Source of the DNA: Rhineura floridana
Taxonomy: Eukaryota; Chordata; Lepidosauria; Squamata; Rhineuridae
NCBI RefSeq assembly: GCF_030035675.1
Contig: NC_084495.1
Span: forward strand, 12,307,001 to 12,371,000
Direction: 5' to 3'
Length of the DNA: 64,000 bases
Each line of letters begins with the position of its first letter. Within the stretch, counting starts at the first letter, position 1. The notes under the pieces are model-generated. The model was not told where the DNA came from. It saw only the letters and a list, made by a program, of their open reading frames with translations, and searched no databases. Shown here one piece after another: positions 1 to 10,600 of the stretch. The position numbers and the translations under genes were made by a program.

Positions 1-1550
1 ACTAACAGCAACCGCAAGTAGAACTAACAGTACTAAAACAGAAAAGAACGATGACACTAAATTGCTGCTGTGGAGGAAATGTACCAAAATAATGTTAAGA
101 TCAAAGCAGCCTAATGTTGTCAGCAATTCTGCAGATCACGATATGCTTTAAAAAGGCAGGCCTCTGCATCTTTCCTTTTCAGCACATTCCTTGGCTAAGC
201 CTAGTGTCATGGGATGTATTTCCTCTTCAAGCAAAAGAAGAGAAATGAGTGTGTGTGTGCGGTGTGTGATTCTTAAAAACCTGATTCAGCCCTCAGTAAA
301 ACCAGTGGGTTCTCAATGTGGGGGAATAGCAACTGGAAAAGATCCTCCTTATACCAAGTGATGAAAAATTTTGATAAAAGTAATCTCTGAGGAGATAAAA
401 AATTTGCTAACATATAATTCTCGGTGAACTGAAAGTCTCAAGAATTGCTTTTTACTGCAGGAAAGGGGTAACAGAGAGCTTATAATTAATAGCTTAACCT
501 CCTTGAAAGATGAACAGGAAACAAATGTGGAAAATTAAACAAATAAAGCAAAAGTTAACCAGACATTTTAACACTGGTTTCCTGTGCATAAAAAACATAT
601 TTGTACTGACTGCTGCAGCTCAGTTCAATTGTGGCTACAATATTATGCGTGAACTAACCTTTGATACTTTACTTTCCCACATAAAAGCATCTGCATGACA
701 CCCTTCATATGCAGTGCCTAAGTCCTGTTTATTTTTTCAATAAGTACTGGGGATTTTAACCATTTAGGCTTCAGACTTAAGACTGTATAGTTATTTTAGT
801 ACAAAGTGTATTGTGACATTTAGAAGAAAAGTCGGAGGTTTCCTTAATTCATTTTTCATGCAAGAAACTCTGCCAAGATTTAGCTTCTATCATTTCTAAG
901 GGCAGCACTGTTTAAAAGTTTGAAAATCAAAACAGGAGCTCAGATAATCTCAGAGTGAGTTTTGGATGGATACCAACATTTTATATATCTTGCTTATACT
1001 GTGCTGCTATAAGTACTATTCTGTGTTGTCTGGGGTCAGTTACTCCAGCTGTATTTTACAATGGGTTTATGGCCATATAAATAAATCTGACGTCCCTATT
1101 CCCAGACCAAGCAACTACCAATGTCATTTCAACAACTCCTGAACCTCAGGTACATCCATTCCAAACAAAAGTAGCCACTTTGAACTTTTTTGTGGTACCA
1201 AGGATGATTTGCATTCTACATCCAACCACAGAATCTAATGAATACTCAGCTAGGGATTGATGCAAAGCTTCACATTAATATCTGCTTCACAATGTCCCCT
1301 ACCAATCCTATAGTCCAGTCCAATTTCTTGACAGCTCAGGGAAGCAGGCTTCCCCTCCGTCTCCCCCAGGTCTTCACTGGAGCAGCCTCCTCATCTCTTG
1401 GACAATAAGACACTCCTAACTGCTTCCCCCCCCCACCGCTACATGCATCCTATGGAAAATGGAAGTGGGAAAGGCATCCACTTCCCACTGTTCCAAAGGA
1501 AGAGGCCTGCAACCTGGAGGAGAGGTATCAGTTCACCTTCCTCCACTGCC
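1..1550. other. ATG4A intron 1 DNA, no feature recognised
   Basis: No exon, RNA gene or repeat that I recognise. By position it should belong to the first intron of ATG4A, whose first coding exon is at 7111-7102. I looked on the minus strand for the second ATG4A exon (human residues from VLSKYEDQ onward) and did not see it anywhere left of 7100. Confidence 0.4.
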
Positions 1551-1551
1551 T

Positions 1552-1800
1552 AAAGCAGGGGTCAGCAACATAGCCATGTGCCCACAGAGACTTTCCTTGG
1601 CATCCACAGGATCCCCTCCACCTGCTGAAATTAGGCTAGAAAGAAGCATTCTCCTGGAGCCAATAGAACAGGCTGCAGGGGGTGTTGGTTCCCACAGGTT
1701 TCTTCGATCTGTAAAAGTGCCCACGAGCCCAAAAAGGTAGGTGACCCACAAATACTCCCCTTGCAATCCCTGCCACTGTGAGTACAGTCCTGGACTAGAT
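1552..1800 (+). repeat. Dispersed repeat beginning GGGGTCAGCAACAT
   Basis: The stretch about a neutral AGCAGGGGTCAGCAACAT start resembles, in reverse orientation, a piece near 58520-58605. Both run through CCATG/GCACC-type words. It is probably a nonautonomous DNA element; borders are uncertain. 1800-2880 shows nothing recognisable. Confidence 0.35.
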
Positions 1801-2884
1801 GGGCCCTTGGTCTCGCCCAGCAGGGCTTCTTATTTCTTGTGCCCCAGCTACCCTATAATGCAACACTGTGAAAAAATATCTCATCTTCCACTCCTCAAAT
1901 ACAGGAAACAGAATGTTGTGATGCAATGAAAGCACTGTGTTGTGGGGGTGCCTACCAGCAAAATCTTAAAGGAAAGGGACCCCCCTTCTCCAAGCCACAG
2001 TAATCCCAACACCCACATTGTAGAAGCTGAAGCAAGCAGCTTTACTTTCATCTCATTCCCCGACTAGTTAAAACTTACAATCTTGTGGAGAGCAAAAGGT
2101 AGGCTGTTGATTTCGTTTTAAGCTTCCCCATTTAGCCATACATCTTACAAGGGAGTCCCTTAGGCAAGGCACTAATTCTTAACCCAAACTATCTCAGAGT
2201 TGTGATCATAAGATTAAAGTAAATCACCTCAAAATCCCAGAACACAAATCAACTAAATAGAACCATTTGAACTGCCAGTTTAATACAGGTTCTGCAGAAC
2301 TATGCTTTTTTCTGTACCCTAATAGAGTTGTAACACCGTCATAATATGCAGCAAGATCGCTGAGTAGCAACATCACTGTATTAGATTCATGACCAACCCT
2401 ACACTACTCTACTAAAGATTCAGGATTTGCAAATGGACTCAGCCAAGGACTGGGCATGATGGGAAAACTAGAGTTCATTTCCCACAATTATACTTAATGC
2501 TTCAGATAACAAAAGTAGCAAGAGACTCCCAGCCAGATACAGACAGAGTAGGTTGGAATGGCATTAGTACCAACAAGGATGTAGATCTTAAGCTACTTTT
2601 AAGACTCCCACATCTAGATTTCAGACTTACAAAAGTAATTCTACAGCTGCTGTACAGGACATAGATTACTTTAGGAATACAAGGTGGGAAGCAGCCCCAA
2701 TCAGTCTTCCAGAGTCAGACACCTGCCTTCTGACTTGCACGTTCATACAGATCTTATCGAACTAGACACATGTCCGTTTCATGCAAGTGTTGCCTCTGTC
2801 ATATATCCACACATACAGGTAGTCAGTAAGAGTAGATGGTGAGGGAAGGAGAACTCCTTCTGCTTTTCGTACTATACACACCTC

Positions 2885-2962
2885 CCATCACCCCTGACCA
2901 TTGGCCATACTGGCTGGGGCTGATGGGAGCTGGAGTCCAGCAATATCTGGAGGACACAAATA
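2885..2962. mobile_element. hAT-type MITE fragment (GGCTGATGGGAG family)
   Basis: Contains CTGACCATTGGCCATACTGG followed by GGGGCTGATGGGAGCTGGAG and CAGCAATATCTGGAGGACAC. This is the foldback core shared with many copies in the window, including those with exact 8-bp duplications at 21807, 54185 and 63402. Confidence 0.65.
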
Positions 2963-3079
2963 TTTTAAAATAAAAAAGCTAAATATTGATTTGTTAATCT
3001 CATTGAGAGCAGAAAGTACCAGAGGGCGGGGGGAAGAGAGAATTACAGCCATTTCTAGATTAGTTCACTCAGGCAGGCA

Positions 3080-3310
3080 AGTGCAGTCTGGTGCAGCATG
3101 CTGGCTAGGAGACTGACCTACAATGCAAAAAGTCTTTAGTTCGAATCTCACCTGTGCCATCCACTCCAGGGTGGGAGCATGCTTAGCAAGTCATTCTCTC
3201 TCAGCCCCATTCTCAATGCAGGGATAGACTGAACTACTTTGCAGGTTTGTTGTAATGACTGCTGCAAGGTAACTCATGTGAGGCACTTTGAACACTCAAA
3301 AGCACATTAC
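3080..3310 (+). mobile_element. tRNA-derived SINE, diverged
   Basis: Has a tRNA-like B-box stretch (TAGTTCGAATCTCACC), then a body with GTTGTAATGACTGCTGCAAGG and a tail with GAGGCACTTTGAACACTC. This resembles old tRNA SINEs of reptiles. Assignment to a named family is not secure. 3310-3810 shows nothing further. Confidence 0.45.
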
Positions 3311-3811
3311 AATTCTGCCAGTGCCATCAGAGGCGATTACCTCATCACACATACCTGGACTTTGTAATGCCACTCTTACAAACTCAAACAGCAGCACACA
3401 AAAAGAGGGGGCCCATACAGCCAATTGTGGTTTGGGGTGAGGGCCCCTATCATCTTTCCTTACCCTGCAAGAGCCAGGAGATCTGTTATTCTTACTACAG
3501 AGTTAAAGTCAGCTGTACATCCTATTCTGGCATGATTCTCTCCCCACCCCCAATGTTGTAGCTGTTTTGCTCTAACAGTTTCCAGGAAATAAGCATACTA
3601 TAAATACAATACATCGTCAACCGTCATCAAAAACAATACAGTACATCAAAGCATCTTAGAAAGACCAGAATCATGATTTTGCAGCATACAAACACCAAAA
3701 TCATTAATACTGTATATGTTATACATACACACATTGCAAATTACATATCCTCAATTTTGACCAAGTATCAAATATTTAATTATCATACTGATAATTTTAA
3801 TAATAATAAAT

Positions 3812-4905
3812 AATAATAATAAACTTTATTTCTACCCCGCCCTTTTTCCAATAGGACTCAGAGCGGCTTACAACTAAAAACAGCACCATTAAAACATACA
3901 GAGTATATTATTAAAAAAGAATTAAACTATGAGAAAAATTAAAACCATAAAATATATGTTAAAAACAGCGGACAATTTAAAATAATAAAATCATATAATG
4001 TAATCACCAAACCTATGACACTTAATCCTGGTCGTTCTCTATCCCAAATGCCCGTTGAAATAAAACAGTCTTTACTTGTCGCCGGAAAGACGGCAAGGAG
4101 GGAGCTGATCGCACCTCACTCGGAAGGGAGTTCCACAGCCTAGGGGCGGCCACCGAAAAGGCCCTATCTCGTGTCCGCGTCATATGTGCTTGCGAAGGTG
4201 TGGGGAACACAAGAAGGGCCTCACCTGAAGATCTCAAATCCCGGACAGGTTCATGTAGGGAGATACAATCTGTCAAATAGTCTGGACCTGAGCCGTATAG
4301 GGCTTTGTAGGTCAAAACCAGCACTTTGAATTGTGACCGGAAACAAATTGGCAGCCAGTGGAGCTGTTGTAACAGGGGAGTTGTATGGTCCCTGTAACCA
4401 GCCCTGGTTAGCACTCTGGCTGCAGCTCTTTGTACCAATTTAAGTTTCCGAACAGTCTACAAAGGCAGCCCCACGTAGAGCGTGTTACAGTAGTCTAAGC
4501 GGGATGTAACCAAGGCATGCATCACCCTAGTCAGATCAGGTAGCTCCAGGAACGGGCGCAGCTGGCGCACCAGTTTTAATTGGGCAAATGTGCTCCTGGA
4601 TACAGCAGCAATCTGGGCCTCCAAATTCAAAGCTGGGTCCAGGTGTACACCCAAACTGCGAACCTGAGCCTTCAGGGGGAGTGCGACCCCATCCAGCACC
4701 GGTTGAATCCCTATTCCCTGATCTGCCCTCCGACTGACCAGGAGTACCTCTGTTTTGTCAGGATTTAATCTCAACTTGTTTGCCCTCATCCAGTCCATCA
4801 CTGATGCCAGACACTGGTTTAGGGCCTGTACGGCTTCCTTGGCTTCAGGTGGAAAAGAGAAATAGAGTTGAGTGTCATCAGCATACTGATGGCACCAAAC
4901 CCCAA
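3812..4905 (-). mobile_element. L2-type LINE, 3' part, 5' truncated
   Basis: Read on the minus strand, two frames encode the C-terminal part of an L2 reverse transcriptase: MDWMRANKLRLNPDKTEVLL, VTSRLDYCNTLYVGLPL, then QQLHWLPICFRSQFKVLVLT and RLWNSLPSEVR. The first reading (4801-4457) and the second (4438-4022) are separated by a frame break. The 3' end carries the L2 untranslated tail and a TAA/TAT-rich terminus near 3812. The catalytic YADD block is missing because the copy is truncated. It lies in ATG4A intron 1, in the same orientation as that gene. Confidence 0.85.
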
Positions 4906-5189
4906 AATTTTAAAAGGCTAAAGCTTCAACCCTGTACACACACATGAAGTTCAAAAGGGCTTCCTCATGAGCAGCCAAATATATACATATATACTCAATT
5001 TTGACAAAATAACCATCATAACAATAGTGTGAAAGGGTTAAGGCTTCAATCCTATATACACACTGATACAGGGCTTACGTCTGAGTAGACACATATACAA
5101 TGACACTGTCAAATATCTTCTGAAGGGAGCTGGGAAAGGATGTTAACAGTTTCACTTATTGTTTAATTGCAGCTATTTATAATTGTAAC

Positions 5190-5630
5190 TGTTTTACTTG
5201 TTTTTGTTGTTATATCCTGTCAAGTTGATTACGACTTATGTCGACTCTATGAATTTATATATATATATATATCCCTAGGATTTTCATGATAAGAGGTATT
5301 CAAAGGTGGTTTACCATTGCCTTCCTCTAAGCCAGTGATTCTCAGTGCGCCCAGGCACACTGGCGCGCCCTAAGAGGTGGCTAGGTGTGCCTCAAATATT
5401 ATGAAAGTATATTTTAAAAATGAGAAGAAACCCATTTGTATAGGGTAAGTAATAGTTTGCTATAGTTTATTTTTATTCATAGTTTAAAATATATTAATAT
5501 ATTTTTAATTTTGTACACGAAGTGCACCAGAAATTTTTTATATGTTTTACAGTGTGCCACGAACCAAAAAAGTTTGAGAACCACTGCTCTAAGCCTACGG
5601 CACCACGTATTCCCAGGAAGTCTCCCATCC

Positions 5631-5663
<33 letters not shown>

Positions 5664-5712
5664 CAAGATCAGACGAGACTGGGTGTGTTCTGGGTAGTAT
5701 GGCTGTAGGCTA
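5190..5712 (-). mobile_element. 5S rRNA-derived SINE with BovB-like tail, split by a hAT insertion
   Basis: Minus strand. The head (5712-5595) is plainly 5S rRNA-like: the reverse complement reads through GCTAAGCAGAGTC, GGTCAGTACTTGGATGGGAG and a CCTGGGAATACGTGGTGC end, so the pol III A and C boxes of 5S are recognisable. The body (5332-5190) has CATTGCC, ATAGAGTCGACATAAGTC and a short A-rich end, the same tail as the tRNA-headed SINEs at 5715 and 21020. A 254-bp hAT element interrupts it at 5333-5586. Lizards are known to have 5S-headed Sauria-type SINEs, as far as I recall. Confidence 0.8.
5333..5586. mobile_element. Nonautonomous hAT (Charlie-like) transposon inserted in the 5S SINE
   Basis: Ends CAGTGATTCTCA and TGAGAACCACTG form imperfect terminal inverted repeats of the hAT/Charlie type. 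An exact 8-bp target duplication CTCTAAGC flanks it at 5325-5332 and 5587-5594, and removing the element restores the SINE. There is no coding capacity. Confidence 0.92.
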
Positions 5713-5714
5713 CT

Positions 5715-6068
5715 TGTTTTTTACTCTGGGAGTCCAGAGTCTGTGAGTTCAAATCCCCACTCGTGTCTCCTGGGTGTAAAGGGCCAGCTAAAGATCACCC
5801 CCACAGTGAGTGGCTCAGGGGTTAAGTGCCCTGCCACCTGTGCAGCCGTGGGCAAGCTGCATAGTCCCAAGGAGACCAGTTGCCCGCCATCTGGCAGTTG
5901 CGGACAAGGAAGGGGCTGGCTTGTGCAGCTGCTGAGTAGGCCCTAGCCAGCTGGGGAGGACTAGCCTCAGAAGGAGGCAATGGTAAACCCCCTCTGAATA
6001 CTGCTTACCGTGAAAACCCTATTCATAGGGTAGCCATAAGTCGGGATCGACTTCAAGGCAGCCCATTT
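5715..6068 (+). mobile_element. tRNA-derived Sauria-like SINE
   Basis: tRNA-like promoter words (GAGTTCAAATCCCCACTCGTG) are followed by a long body and a BovB-like tail (GTAGCCATAAGTCGGGATCG, then ACTTCAAGGCAG). A reverse-oriented relative lies at 21020-21412. It sits head-to-head beside the 5S-headed SINE. Confidence 0.75.
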
Positions 6069-6199
6069 TCATTGTTTTGCAGTAACCCACCCTGAGGCCC
6101 TTCATGGTGAAGGCAGGATAAGAAATCTTCATATAACACATACACATAGAACAGAGAGATGTATCCAGTACAAAATACATTGGAATTAATGGACATGAC

Positions 6200-6885
6200 T
6201 ATCATAGAACCATAGAAGAATGGAGTTGGAAGGGGCCTATAAGCCCATCGAGTCCAACCTCCTGCTCAATGCTGGAATCCAAATTCAAGCATACCCGACA
6301 GGTGGCTGCCCGGCCGCCTCTTGAGTTGTGTTGGAGAGCCCACCACATCCCTGGGTCATTGATACCATTGTCATTCCAAAATAACAATTGGGAAGTTTTT
6401 TCTGATGTGCAGCTGAAATCTGGTTTTCTATAAGTTGAGCCCATTATTCTGTGTCCTGCACTCTTGGACGATCAAGAAGAGATCCCAGCCCTCCTCTGTG
6501 TGGGAACCCCTCAAGTATTTGAACAATGCTGTCATATCTCCCCTCAGTCTTCCCTCCTCAAGGCTGCCCCATTCTTTCAATCTCTCCTCATGGGGCTTTG
6601 TTTCCAGTTCTCTGATAATCCTTTCTCCCTCCTCTGAACCTGTTCCAGTTTGTCTGCATCCTTCTTAAAGTGTGGCATCCACCAGTGGACGCAGTACTCA
6701 AGATAAGGCCTAACCGAAAATAAGGAAACCAATACTTCACACAATTTGGAAACTATACTTCTGTTAATGCAGCTTAAAATAGCATTTGTCTTTTTTGCAG
6801 CCACATTGCACTGTTGGCTCTTATTCACCTTGTGATCAACACCAATCCCAAAGTTTATTGATTCCAAGGGGTTGCATTCAACTAC
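6200..6885 (-). mobile_element. Older CR1 LINE, 3' part
   Basis: Minus strand. CR1 RT C-terminal remnants are visible (VRPYLEYCVHWWMPHFKK, LEQVQRR), with several frame breaks, followed by the CR1 3' untranslated region ending in TTCTATG repeats at 6201. It is clearly more diverged than the CR1 copy at 49124-54150. Confidence 0.9.
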
Positions 6886-7101
6886 ATCCCACTGAAATTA
6901 ATGAACCCAAGTTAGCCTTGCCCATGAACTTCAATTGGTCTACTCTGAGTAGGACTTTGTGGGATACAACCCACAGAAAAAGGATGGGAGGGGTGGACTC
7001 CACAGACACAGCTAGGAGGGACGGAGGGTTCCGTCTCCCCTCCTGGTTCCTGACACGTCACCCCCACCTTCTCCTTCCCCACTCTACCGCCAGCCCCTCA
7101 C

Positions 7102-7111
7102 CAGACTCCAT
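7102..7111 (-). CDS. ATG4A: ATG4A first coding exon (start codon and three residues)
   Basis: On the minus strand ATGGAGTCTG is followed immediately by a GTGAGG donor (7101 downward). It encodes Met-Glu-Ser plus the first base of a valine codon; human ATG4A starts MESVLSK. The start context is strong (AGGATGG, A at -3 and G at +4). ATG4A is the cysteine protease that trims and delipidates Atg8-family proteins (GABARAP/LC3) in autophagy. In human it lies head-to-head with PSMD10, exactly as here. The remaining exons must lie left of position 1 or go unrecognised. Only ten coding bases are seen, so the call rests on position, start context, donor and synteny together. Confidence 0.72.
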
Positions 7112-7224
7112 CCTTCGCCGCCTCCTACTTCAGCCACCACCATCCTCTCCTCTTTTCTTCTCCCTCCTGCTGCTCTCAGCCTCTCACTCCTCCCCTCAGA
7201 AAACACCACGACTGCCGCCGCAGA

Positions 7225-7243
7225 GCACGCTGGGAGTCGTAGT
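7225..7243 (-). promoter_or_regulatory. ZNF143/THAP11-like site
   Basis: The minus strand reads ACTACGACTCCCAGCGTGC, close to the known ACTACAATTCCCAGNATGC consensus of ZNF143 sites at vertebrate housekeeping promoters. It is matched by eye; binding is inferred. Confidence 0.6.
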
Positions 7244-7293
7244 ACAGCCGCCGAACCAGTCTCCGTCCCGTTTCCTTTCGCCTCCCAGCTCCA

Positions 7294-7310
7294 ACTACAA
7301 CTCCCGTCAT
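7294..7310 (+). promoter_or_regulatory. Second ZNF143-like site, possibly MITE-derived
   Basis: ACTACAACTCCCGTCAT carries the ACTACAACTCCC core of a ZNF143 site. The same words plus ATCATCCC form the core of the hAT MITEs scattered through this window, so it may be a remnant of such an insertion. Confidence 0.45.
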
Positions 7311-7551
7311 CCCCAATTTCTACACTTTCCACCACGCGTGCGCACAGCGGAAGGCGCGCGTCCGAACCCTGGGAGTTTTAGGGGGGGTGAGGGAAACGAG
7401 GAAGAAGGGGCGGAGCAAGGGTGGGGATTGGACGCCTGGCCTCAGAGCCTCTCTGTGGATTGGCTGACGCGAAGAGGAGGAAGAGGAGAGGAGGCTCCGC
7501 CCACTCTGCCTATTGCGGGAAGGAAGCGGGTTGGGATCCGACGTTTCTAGG

Positions 7552-7668
7552 ATGGAGGGCGGGTCTGTGTCCAACGTGGAGGCTTGTAACTTGGCCTACG
7601 CGGGGCGCCTGGGGGAACTGAAGGAGCGGCTGGCTGCCAACCGGACCTTGGCAACGCGCGCGGACCAG
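7552..7668 (+). CDS. PSMD10: PSMD10 exon 1 (coding part)
   Basis: Encodes residues 1-39, from MEGGSVSNVEACNLAYAGRL to ATRADQ, ending in phase 0. The ATG is preceded by TCTAGG and followed by G. The donor is CAG/GTTGAC, weaker than the other donors of the gene. Confidence 0.95.
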
Positions 7669-10600
7669 GTTGACATGGCAGCGGGAGGGGGCGTGACTAA
7701 GAATTAGGGGAGGAGCTGCCCGGGATTTCTCTCAGAGACAGCGCGGTATAGTGGTTAAAGTGCCTGACTGGGAATAGAGAGGCCTGGGTTAAAATCCCCA
7801 CTCAGCTATGTGAGTGAGCTATTCTCTCTCTTTCTCCCAGCCTAACCTACCTTGCAGGGCTGTTGTGAAGTTTAAAAGGGGAGAGAGAAACCCACAGATG
7901 ATGTTCAGCGAAGCGCCCTAGCTCAGTGGGGAGAGGGTCCCAGGTTCAATACCTGTCATCTCCAGGTAGGGCCGGGAGAGAAGCTTGTCTGAAATCCCGA
8001 TGCCAAATCATTGTAGACCACTTTTCCCATCTTTTGGGTCCCCAGAAGTTGTTGCTCCAATTCCCATCAGCTCCAGCCAACGTGGTCAATGGTCGGGAAT
8101 GATGGGGATTGTAGTCCCGCAACATCTAGGGACCCGAAGGTTGGGAAAGGCTGGTGTAGACAATACATGGACCTGGGGTCTGACTCGGTGTAAGACCGCT
8201 TCCTGTACTCCTATGAGGGCTTGTGCCCTGTAACTGAACCCTTCGCTGCTAAATAATGCCAATTAATCATGGAGCCTGATCACTCATTGTCAGGGCGGTT
8301 TGCGTGGTGCAGCCTTTCCCAACCAGTGTGCCTCCAGATGTTGTTGGACCACAACTCCCATCTTTCCTGACCATTGGCAATGCTAGCTGAGGCTGATGGG
8401 ATTTGTGGTCCAACAACATCTGGAGGCACACTGGTTGGGAAAGGCTGAGTGGCGGAATGTGCTTCTAGGGCCTGGGAGACTGAGTGGAACGACCTCTGAG
8501 AACATACAGAGTGGCCATCCTTGCTCTTAGCATTAAGTGAATTGGTGGACACATACAGCAGCATACTCCTATCCTTCACCATAGTTAGTTTCAGATGTTC
8601 TGCTAATGCAGGGGAAGGAAAGTTCTGGCCCATGGGCCAAACTTGGCCCACCAGGGGCTCAAATTTGGCCCATGAGGCTGTTTCCCCAAACCACAACCAA
8701 CTACCCCACACTGGGGTCATATATGGGGCATCAAGTGTGTGGGGCAAGTAGAGGTGCAGCTGACAATGCACAATTGGGAGCTTTAACGTGCACTCCTGAT
8801 AGTGCATTGGCAAGGGAATGCAGGCATTGGCGCTACTGCCCACCAGTTGATGGGTGACAGAGACAAAGTCTGCTGGATTGGCTGCACTGGCAAGTTCCCC
8901 GCGCAGCTGATGCCTGCGGAAAGCTGAGTGGTAAAGCCGAACCCCCAGGTGGTTTAAAGTGCCCCGCAGAGCTTTTTGGAAGCACTGCATGGTGCTTTGA
9001 AGTCCTGACTCTGTTACTTCCAAGCACCAAATCACCTGAGGTCAGGTGATTGGGGGGTTGACCCACCCCCTTGTCAAATTAGGTTCACAAGGCTAGATCT
9101 GATAAGGATCTTGCTCGGAGAGCCAAAAAGCTTCTCACCTCTGTGCTAAGGCATACTTCTAAATTAGTGGCCTGCCCTCCCTCCCAAAAAAACTGTAGCC
9201 TGCTGGGATCAGCAGAAGTAGAATGGAGATCTCTGTCACTGCTGCATTTCTGTGCTGAGCACAGAGAAGAGACAGAGACGAATGCTCTGTTCCTTCTCCA
9301 CAGTCCACCCGCTTGCCTTCATGCAGTTCCTTCTTGCCTGTGGATACAGGGTGAGTGTTTAAATAGAAGGCTGTGCTAATAATGCTTCTTTGTGTTTTGC
9401 ATTTAGGATAACAGGACACCCCTACACTGGGCATGTTCAGCTGGACATACAGACATTGTTGACTTCTTACTAACCCTGGGAGTGCCTGTTAACAACAAAG
9501 ACGATGTGAGTTCTGGGCTTGAATTTTTCAGAAATTGCATAGGCAGGACCTTTTGTATATAGTTCCTTACAGTGCTGGAGTTGTTGCCAACTTCTCTGAT
9601 GTGGCCAGAAGCATTTGTGATATAAGGAGTGATACCTGCAAGGCTGGCCCCTTGTCAGTGAATGCACCGGGTTGACGGTTCTTGTTTTCTCCCTTCCTAC
9701 GTATCTAGATGGAGTCCTTGTATATCAAACGTTAGTTCACCTAAGCTCACAGGTTATCAAGAGGAGTCGTCCAGTGCAGGCGGAGGGTAGAGGAGATCCC
9801 ACTCAAGCATTCTTGAGTCTTGGGAGGTACCAGAAATTTTCTATTTGTGAGTCAGCCTTCAGACAGCAGAATAATCTTTATAATATTTGGTATGTATTCA
9901 TATCTTGCACACTACAACTAATAAAATGCATTCTAGGTGGCCTTAGCTACCATTGCAGAAACAGAAAAATAGAAATACATATCAGCATGAAAAAAGTTGC
10001 TGGATATCCATTTAACATCAAAGTATAAAACTTTGAACACATCTAAGCAAATCTTAGTTAAAACAAGTTACAATAGATGAAGGACTGAGTTAAACTTTTA
10101 AGTCATATTACAGAGTCATATTACAGAGCCAAAGTTATGAAGTATAAATAGTATAAATAAAGTATAAATAAATACAAAGTATAAAGTGTATAAATTTATG
10201 GTGCGGCCGCATTTGGAATACTGTGTACAGTTCTGGTCGCCTCCTCTCAAAAAGGATATTCTAGAGTTGGAAAAGGTTCAGAAGAGGGCAACCAGAATGA
10301 TCAAGGGGATGGAGCAACTCGCTTACGAGGGAAGGTTGCAGCATTTAGGGCTTTTTAGTTTAGAGAAAAGGCGGGTCAGAGGAGACATGATAGAAGTGTA
10401 TAAAATTATGCATGGCATTGAGAAAGTGGATAGAGAAAAGTTTTTCTCCCTCTCTCATAATACTAGAACTTGTGGACATTCAAAGAAGCTGAACGTTGGA
10501 AGATTCAGGACAGACAAAAGGAAGTACTTCTTTACTCAGTGCATAGTCAAACTATGGAATTTGCTCCCACAAGACACAGTAATGGCCACCAGCGTGGATG

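Larger units (their letters stand above)
7112..7551. promoter_or_regulatory. Divergent GC-rich promoter shared by ATG4A and PSMD10
   Basis: The 440 bp between the two start codons is the most CpG-rich stretch of the window. It holds two inverted CCAAT boxes (GATTGG at 7426-7431 and 7458-7463), Sp1-like GGGGCGGAGC at 7407-7416 and CCGCCC near 7496-7502, an NRF1-like CGCGTGCGCAC at about 7335-7345, and two ZNF143-like sites listed separately. No TATA box is seen. This is typical of housekeeping bidirectional promoters. Exact transcription starts cannot be read from sequence. Confidence 0.8.

Noticed and set aside
5595-5712. Possible genuine 5S rRNA gene
   Set aside because: Fused to a SINE body and tail, with several changes from 5S; it is a SINE head.
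1-7100. ATG4A exon 2
   Set aside because: Searched by eye on the minus strand for the expected peptide VLSKYEDQITIFTDYLEE; no match seen.
6786-7550. A 254-codon plus-strand frame across the promoter
   Set aside because: It runs through a CR1 remnant and the GC-rich ATG4A/PSMD10 promoter, is low complexity (Pro/Ser-rich) and has no recognisable domain.
8280-9035. A 251-codon minus-strand frame in PSMD10 intron 1
   Set aside because: Spans a MITE and a hAT-like repeat; composition is not protein-like.
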